Position numbers and translations under genes: made by a program. The notes beneath the pieces were generated by a model. It ran no database searches. It worked only from the letters and a program-made list of their open reading frames with translations, and was not told where the DNA came from. From positions 1 to 9,794 of the forward strand of contig CANKTT010000050.1 in the NCBI GenBank assembly GCA_947486505.1: a stretch of DNA of 9,794 bases, written 5' to 3'. This document shows, piece after piece, positions 6,110 through 9,794 of this stretch. Positions within the stretch are counted from its first letter, which is position 1; every line of letters starts with the position of its first letter. The DNA comes from Actinomycetota bacterium (GTDB taxonomy: Bacteria > Actinomycetota > Actinomycetes > S36-B12 > UBA5976).

Positions 6110-7267
6110 TTAAGAGCTTGCTAGTCGAGAAGCGGCCCACGGATTATCCACCGGCAAACTACTAACCGAGCCGGTCACAATTTCTTCGGCAACTGCGCGA
6201 CCTATTGCAGGTGAGAGCTGGATTCCATTTCCACCTGCGCCCAAGGCGCAGATCACACCGCTATTGGCAGGATGCGCACCGACAATTGGTGAGCGGTCCT
6301 CGGTTAGTGGGTAAATACCTGACCAAGCTCGTGAGATACCGCCATCTGGTAATCCTGGAAGCCGCTGACTAATTAGTTCGGCAAGCTCTTCTACAAATTC
6401 TGGAGTGCTGCTTTCCGAGTATGAATCAGGATCGGCTGCGCCATCTATTGCTTCTTCGATGTGTAACCCAGCAACCAATTGGTCTGGACGTTCATAGCGG
6501 AAGTAGAGACCCGGTTTTCCACTTCCCGGAACATAGTCCATAACCATCGGCACCATATTCTCAAGTGGTTTACTCATCTGAATCAAAGCGGCGGAATGGA
6601 CTTGTGGAATAAGTGGTACCGGAGCGCCAAGTAAATCACCAATTTTGCCGGCCCAACCGCCGGATGCGTTCACCACGACGTCTGCAATAAAGTCACCGCG
6701 GGAAGTTTTGATCAAACTGGAGCCATCTGCGCTATTTTCAATGCCCAAAAACTTAGTGTTTTGATTTACTCGGCCGCCATTACGTACTACTAGTTCCATA
6801 AGTAGCGAGCAGTAAAGATGGCCATCTAGGAATCCGTCACTTGGTCCGTATAGGCCACCCAATGTATTTTCCATAGATATTTGTGGGATTAATGCATCTA
6901 CTTCGCTTGCATCTAGTACTCGCGCATCAAAAATTCCATTATCTTGTTGGCGCTTAATACTCAGTTCGTAATCTTTAAAGTCAGATTCTTTAGATGCCAA
7001 ACGAACATAGCCAGTGCGTACAAAGCGCAGGCCTTCATTCTCCGATAATTCATCACAAAACTGTCGTCCGTAGGCGCGAACCGCAATGTCGAATTCGCCA
7101 ACATATTGGGTTTCGACTACACCAACCGAACGACTAGATGATCCACTTCCAACATGATCTGCTTCAATAACTGTGACATCTAGTTGTGGGTCCAGTTTCG
7201 TTAAGTGAAGGGCTGTTGATAATCCAACTGCGCCACCACCAATAATGACAATACTTCGATCAGTCAT
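6110..7267 (-). CDS. FAD-dependent amine/amino acid oxidoreductase, DAO family
   Basis: A 385-residue protein with an N-terminal Rossmann dinucleotide fold: SIVIIGGGAVGLSTALHL at 5-22 holds the GxGxxG-type motif, and VTVIEAD ends the second strand with the ribose-binding acid. GSGSSSRSVGVVE is the following DAO-family region, and GAGGNGIQLSPAIGRAVAEEI near the C-terminus is the second FAD-contacting segment. The layout resembles sarcosine oxidase beta, D-amino-acid dehydrogenase and other imine-forming amine dehydrogenases. No membrane segment or export signal is seen. The start chosen is ATG 7267-7265 with GGGAG five nt upstream, directly before the Rossmann strand; an ATG at 7294 adds nine residues without a good RBS. 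As first gene of the cluster it probably oxidises a secondary or primary amine (cyclic amine such as homoproline inferred). Whether it passes electrons to O2 or a quinone cannot be read. Confidence 0.85.
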   Translation of the reverse strand: MTDRSIVIIGGGAVGLSTALHLTKLDPQLDVTVIEADHVGSGSSSRSVGVVETQYVGEFDIAVRAYGRQFCDELSENEGLRFVRTGYVRLASKESDFKDYELSIKRQQDNGIFDARVLDASEVDALIPQISMENTLGGLYGPSDGFLDGHLYCSLLMELVVRNGGRVNQNTKFLGIENSADGSSLIKTSRGDFIADVVVNASGGWAGKIGDLLGAPVPLIPQVHSAALIQMSKPLENMVPMVMDYVPGSGKPGLYFRYERPDQLVAGLHIEEAIDGAADPDSYSESSTPEFVEELAELISQRLPGLPDGGISRAWSGIYPLTEDRSPIVGAHPANSGVICALGAGGNGIQLSPAIGRAVAEEIVTGSVSSLPVDNPWAASRLASS

Positions 7268-7322
7268 GAGGGCTCCCAGTTTTAAGATGTCCATAAAGCG
7301 AACTAAGAAACATACTACGGAC

Positions 7323-7351
7323 AGAGTAGCCCGTGGTTATTACGGCATCAA
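7323..7351 (-). promoter_or_regulatory. Candidate promoter of the catabolic cluster
   Basis: On the minus strand TTGATG (7351-7346) is followed after exactly 17 nt by TACTCT (7328-7323). This gives 4 of 6 and 3 of 6 matches to the sigma-70 consensus and a leader of about 50 nt before the FAD oxidoreductase ATG. A small dyad, CCGT 7331-7334 with ACGG 7342-7345, lies in the spacer, and CTAC/GTAG (7315-7318/7326-7329) spans the -10. These could be operator half-sites, but both are short enough to be chance. Confidence 0.3.
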
Positions 7352-7363
7352 GCAACTCAAAAA

Positions 7364-7433
7364 GATGTCGCGTAGTGGACTTGCAAACAGCAATCAGAGA
7401 AGCCTTGCTGTGCACAAAACCAGGCTGTGATTA
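7364..7433. repeat. Direct repeat copy 2, right flank of the catabolic cluster
   Basis: The partner of 675-745 in the same orientation, 6.7 kb away (about 82 percent identity over 71 columns, 87 percent in the core). Read on the minus strand it begins exactly at the TAA stop of the TPR protein gene and ends about 97 nt before the first catabolic gene. Within it ACAGCAA (7387-7393) and TTGCTGT (7405-7411) form a perfect 7-bp dyad with an 11-nt loop; copy 1 keeps only five of these pairs. It lacks a U-run, so it is at best a weak terminator for the TPR gene. Confidence 0.75.
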
Positions 7434-9494
7434 TTCCTTTATGGCTTCGTCGTTATCGCCAGAATCTTCTTGATCGCCGAATTCATCCGAGTAATCAAAG
7501 TCCTCTAGGTCTTCGTAGCCATATTCATCGTCGTTATCTGAATCTGATGACTTACCTTCAAGTTTGCGAATGCGCTGATCAGAATCAGTAAGCATGTCAG
7601 CATCGACGGCAGCAGCTCGATGGAACCATTCCAGTGCTTCTTCAGGTCGATCCATCTGCTCTAAGACATCTGCGTAGGCGTAACGAATTCGCGCGGACCA
7701 TGGTTCCACTGAAGTAACCGTTAAGTCTGGGCACTGCAGTGTTGCAAGCGCTGCATCAAGATTTCCCATATCCATACGCGCGCCAGCAGCAACAATTCGC
7801 ATTTCAACTCGGGAAGCATGATCCAGGTTCTTAACTAATGGATCCCCTGCCATTTCGATTGCCTTCATTGGACGACCGCAAGCGCGCTCACAGTCAGCCA
7901 TCAATGGCCAGTATTCCTTGATGCCACGCATACGACGAGCCGCGCGGAATTCAATCAAAGCTTCGGCGAAGTGACCAGCGTTGTAAGCAGCTTCAGCGGC
8001 AGCTTCACGAATGATGCCAACGCGAGATGCTTTGCTTAGTGCGGCCTTTGCGTGCTGCCAAGAAATTTCTGGATTCACAGTTGCTGCTTCAACGGATGCA
8101 GCTAAGTGGCGTGCAACGCGAAGCGCTAAGCCTTCAGGCAGCGTGCGAAGTTCGTTACGAACTGCGCGCGGTAATTCTTCACCAGTGATGTGATCAGGAA
8201 TGATCGGGTCAAGAACGTTTACGCGCTTTTCGCCAACGCGACCGCGTGGACGCTCTTCGCGATCATCGGAAAAACGACCGCCGGCACGATCTGGACGTCC
8301 ACCGCGCTCGCTGTAACGTGAAGAAGGACGGGAGTCGCGGTCATCACTAGCACGTGGACGATCGCCACCGTATGGATTTTCTCTTCGCGGACGATCTGAG
8401 CCTGGACGTGAACTTGGACGCGAGTCGCGATCTGAACTAGGGCGTGACGATGGGCGGGAATCTCTATCGCCGTATGAACGACCTGCTGGACGATCAGAAG
8501 ATGGACGGGAACTTGGACGTGAGTCACGATCGCCGTATGAACGACCCACTGGACGATCGGAAGATGGACGTGAGTCGCGATCTCCGTATGAACGACCCGC
8601 TGGACGATCGCCACGATCTGAACTTGGGCGCGAAGATGGACGGGAATCTCTATCGCCGTACGAACGTCCCGCTGGACGATCGGAAGATGGACGTGAGTCA
8701 CGATCTCCGTATGAACGACCGGCTGGGCGATCTGAACTTGGACGACGCTCGCCACGGTCTGAGGATGGGCGACGATCTGATGACGGACGTGAGTCACGAT
8801 CTCCGTATGAACGTCCGGCTGGACGATCGGAACTTGGACGAGAGCTCGGACGTGAGTCACGATCTCCGTATGAACGACCGGCTGGACGATCAGAACTTGG
8901 ACGGGAACTTGGACGTGAGTCACGATCACCGTATAAACGACCGGCTGGACGATCACTTGAAGGACGGGAAGAAGAGCCATCGCGTCGATCTGTCGATCGA
9001 CCCTGAGTGCTACGTTCTGGTCGGTCGCCGTAACTACGCGCTGGACGATCTGACGATGGACGTGAACTTGGACGCGAGTCGCGGTCTCCGTATGAACGAC
9101 CGGCTGGACGATCACCACGATCAGAACTTGGACGCGAGCTTGGTCGCGATGAATCTCCACGTGAAGTTGATGGACGCCCTGAGTACGAACTGCGATCGGA
9201 TGAGTCACGACCGCTTGCAGTGCGGCCACCAGAAGATGCGCCGTCACGATAAGAACCTGAACTTGGTCGTGAAGAACCTGGACGTGAACCACCGGATGAA
9301 GGTCTGCCAGAAGACGGACGACCGGATGAAGAATTTGAAGGGCCACTGCGTCTATCTGATGACCTACCCGATGCACTTGCACCGCGAGATCCACCTGATG
9401 ACGGTCTGCCTGAAGAAGGTCTAGGTGATGAGGAGCGCGAGCTACTACCGCCACGGCCACTTGGGCGTGAGTCTGAATAATTATCTGAGGACAT
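7431..9494 (-). CDS. Protein with Arg/Ser-rich repeat N-terminus, TPR-like domain and acidic tail
   Basis: This 687-residue protein has three parts. Residues 1 to about 421 are low-complexity, rich in Arg, Ser, Pro, Gly and Asp, with ten units around YGDR (consensus RPAGRSYGDRDSRPSSRPSS). Residues about 422-640 are helical and TPR-like, with VARHLAASVEAA, EAAYNAGHFAEALIEFRAA and YADVLEQMDRPEEALEWFHRA. The last ~45 residues are very acidic (DDEYGYEDLEDFDYSDEFGD). The helical part resembles the conserved actinobacterial TPR protein encoded beside a HAD-IIA phosphatase (Rv1691 type), whose function I do not know. The N-terminus resembles RNA-binding disordered tails; RNA or ribosome association is only inference, though it lies just downstream of the rRNA operon. 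The start is ATG 9494-9492 with AAGGA six nt upstream; a TTG at 9548 is disfavoured. The gene ends inside the repeat that flanks the catabolic cluster. Confidence 0.82.
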   Translation of the reverse strand: MSSDNYSDSRPSGRGGSSSRSSSPRPSSGRPSSGGSRGASASGRSSDRRSGPSNSSSGRPSSGRPSSGGSRPGSSRPSSGSYRDGASSGGRTASGRDSSDRSSYSGRPSTSRGDSSRPSSRPSSDRGDRPAGRSYGDRDSRPSSRPSSDRPARSYGDRPERSTQGRSTDRRDGSSSRPSSDRPAGRLYGDRDSRPSSRPSSDRPAGRSYGDRDSRPSSRPSSDRPAGRSYGDRDSRPSSDRRPSSDRGERRPSSDRPAGRSYGDRDSRPSSDRPAGRSYGDRDSRPSSRPSSDRGDRPAGRSYGDRDSRPSSDRPVGRSYGDRDSRPSSRPSSDRPAGRSYGDRDSRPSSRPSSDRDSRPSSRPGSDRPRRENPYGGDRPRASDDRDSRPSSRYSERGGRPDRAGGRFSDDREERPRGRVGEKRVNVLDPIIPDHITGEELPRAVRNELRTLPEGLALRVARHLAASVEAATVNPEISWQHAKAALSKASRVGIIREAAAEAAYNAGHFAEALIEFRAARRMRGIKEYWPLMADCERACGRPMKAIEMAGDPLVKNLDHASRVEMRIVAAGARMDMGNLDAALATLQCPDLTVTSVEPWSARIRYAYADVLEQMDRPEEALEWFHRAAAVDADMLTDSDQRIRKLEGKSSDSDNDDEYGYEDLEDFDYSDEFGDQEDSGDNDEAIKE
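8390..9160. repeat. Degenerate tandem coding repeats in the TPR protein gene
   Basis: Units of mostly 51-63 bp recur about ten times, each encoding a variant of RPAGRSYGDRDSRPSSRPSSDR. The DNA phrases cgtatgaacgacc, ctggacgatc and gtgagtcacgatc recur throughout. Unit lengths vary in multiples of three through short RPSS(R/D) insertions and losses, keeping the frame. The array is expected to be length-variable between strains by slippage or recombination. It is coding sequence, not a CRISPR: there are no unique spacers. Confidence 0.85.
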
Positions 9495-9541
9495 ATCTGT
9501 TCCTTGTTTCTTTAGTAGTAGCGCGCTATTTAGTTGTTTTT

Positions 9542-9560
9542 GCAACAAATTACTTGTTGC
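9542..9560. promoter_or_regulatory. Perfect 7-bp dyad in the leader of the TPR gene
   Basis: GCAACAA (9542-9548) and TTGTTGC (9554-9560) are a perfect inverted repeat with a 5-nt spacer, about 50 nt upstream of the start codon. It could be an operator or a 5' UTR hairpin. It does not cover the Shine-Dalgarno near 9500. Confidence 0.4.
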
Positions 9561-9581
9561 TTGTGTTACTTATGTGACTTC

Positions 9582-9611
9582 AGTATGACCTACCTGGCAT
9601 GGATTAACCAA
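9582..9611 (-). promoter_or_regulatory. Candidate promoter of the TPR gene
   Basis: On the minus strand TTGGTT (9611-9606) and CATACT (9587-9582) are 18 nt apart, each a partial sigma-70 match (4 of 6 at the -10). It lies between the rRNA terminator and the gene, giving a leader of about 80 nt that would contain the 9542-9560 dyad. A separate promoter is needed here because a strong terminator precedes it. Sequence evidence alone is modest. Confidence 0.35.
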
Positions 9612-9641
9612 ATTGATCAGAGAATCCGTTGCAGCACAAAC

Positions 9642-9673
9642 AAAAAAGGGCCACCCGAAGGTGACCCTTTTTT
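9642..9673 (-). terminator. Intrinsic terminator of the rRNA operon
   Basis: In the minus-strand RNA an 8-bp GC-rich stem (GGGUCACC with GGUGGCCC, one G-U pair) closes a UUCG tetraloop and is followed by UUUUUU; flanking A and U runs of six can extend the stem. The plus-strand reading has a C-A mismatch in place of the G-U pair, so the element is built for minus-strand transcription. It ends 9 nt after the inferred 3' end of 5S rRNA. Confidence 0.92.
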
Positions 9674-9681
9674 GAATAATT

Positions 9682-9794
9682 GTCCGGCGACGTCCTACTC
9701 TCCCACACCTTCACAAGTGCAGTACCATCGGCGCTGAAGGGCTTAGCTTCCGGGTTCGGAATGGAGCCGGGCGTTTCCCCTTCGCCATGGTCGC
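9682..9794 (-). rRNA. rrf: 5S ribosomal RNA, 3' portion (5' end beyond window)
   Basis: The minus strand carries the conserved 5S core: GGGGAAACGCCCGGCTCCAT, TTCCGAACCCGGAAG, GCCGATGGTACTGC and GGGAGAGTAGG. About 113 nt are present; only the first few bases of the ~117-120 nt molecule are missing. The 3' end is set near 9682, where GTCCGG on the plus strand gives the CCGGAC expected to pair with the 5' end. The 23S and 16S genes presumably lie further right, outside the window. The core looks actinobacterial. Confidence 0.95.

Noticed and set aside
743..7267. Classical aromatic (protocatechuate/catechol) beta-ketoadipate pathway
   Set aside because: Only the last two steps are present; no dioxygenase, lactonizing enzyme, decarboxylase or enol-lactone hydrolase is seen, and the other three genes are amine and aldehyde enzymes.
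7387..7411. Intrinsic terminator after the TPR gene
   Set aside because: A 7-bp dyad exists but with an 11-nt loop, modest GC and no U-run on either strand; it was kept only as part of the repeat.
8390..9160. CRISPR-like array appearance
   Set aside because: Units are directly adjacent, degenerate and in frame with a protein; there are no unique spacers and no cas genes.
8444..9424. A 326-residue open frame on the plus strand opposite the repeat region
   Set aside because: It exists because the repetitive Arg/Ser/Asp codons leave the opposite frames free of stops; its product is a meaningless MNDRLDD-type repeat, and the minus frame continues into a conserved TPR-like domain.
8219..9460. 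A 413-residue alternative minus-strand frame across the same region
   Set aside because: Same cause: a shifted reading of the repeats gives low-complexity VHTEIVTHV strings with no recognisable domain and no RBS.

Overview
The window looks like chromosome from a mid- to low-GC actinobacterium, possibly of the freshwater Nanopelagicales (acI) kind. That placement is inferred from three things: the actinobacterial style of the 5S rRNA, the moderate base composition, and a recognisable actinobacterial neighbourhood. In that neighbourhood a TPR protein and a HAD-IIA phosphatase sit close together, as in the Mycobacterium tuberculosis Rv1691-Rv1692 region (recalled from memory, not searched). Every gene I can support lies on the minus strand, so transcription runs from the right end of the window to the left.

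Right end (about 9494-9794): the 3' part of a 5S rRNA gene, a strong intrinsic terminator with a UUCG loop, then a short promoter/leader region with a perfect 7-bp dyad. Next (7431-9494) is a 687-residue protein in three parts: a long repetitive Arg/Ser/Pro/Gly/Asp-rich disordered N-terminus, a compact helical (TPR-like) C-terminal domain, and a strongly acidic tail.

Centre (743-7267): a compact six-gene catabolic cluster. In transcription order it holds a DAO-family FAD oxidoreductase, a PcaF-type 3-oxoadipyl-CoA thiolase, PcaI and PcaJ (the two subunits of a 3-oxoadipate CoA-transferase), a P5C-dehydrogenase-like aldehyde dehydrogenase, and a HemL-like class III aminotransferase. No aromatic ring-cleavage genes are present. 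The combination suggests that 3-oxoadipate is made here from a nitrogenous precursor rather than from protocatechuate or catechol. The amine would be oxidised to a semialdehyde or cyclic imine, the aldehyde oxidised to 3-aminoadipate, and this transaminated to 3-oxoadipate. PcaIJ and PcaF would then give succinyl-CoA plus acetyl-CoA. Candidate substrates are homoproline (pyrrolidine-2-acetate) or beta-lysine. This is an inference and is the most interesting proposal in the window.

The cluster is bracketed by an imperfect direct repeat of about 70 bp (675-745 and 7364-7433). Each copy begins at the stop codon of the preceding gene. This suggests the cluster was inserted between the TPR gene and the genes that follow it.

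Left end (1-646): a small SSB-like OB-fold protein, whose ribosome binding site and start codon are buried in a long hairpin, and the N-terminal part of a HAD-IIA phosphatase running off the window edge.
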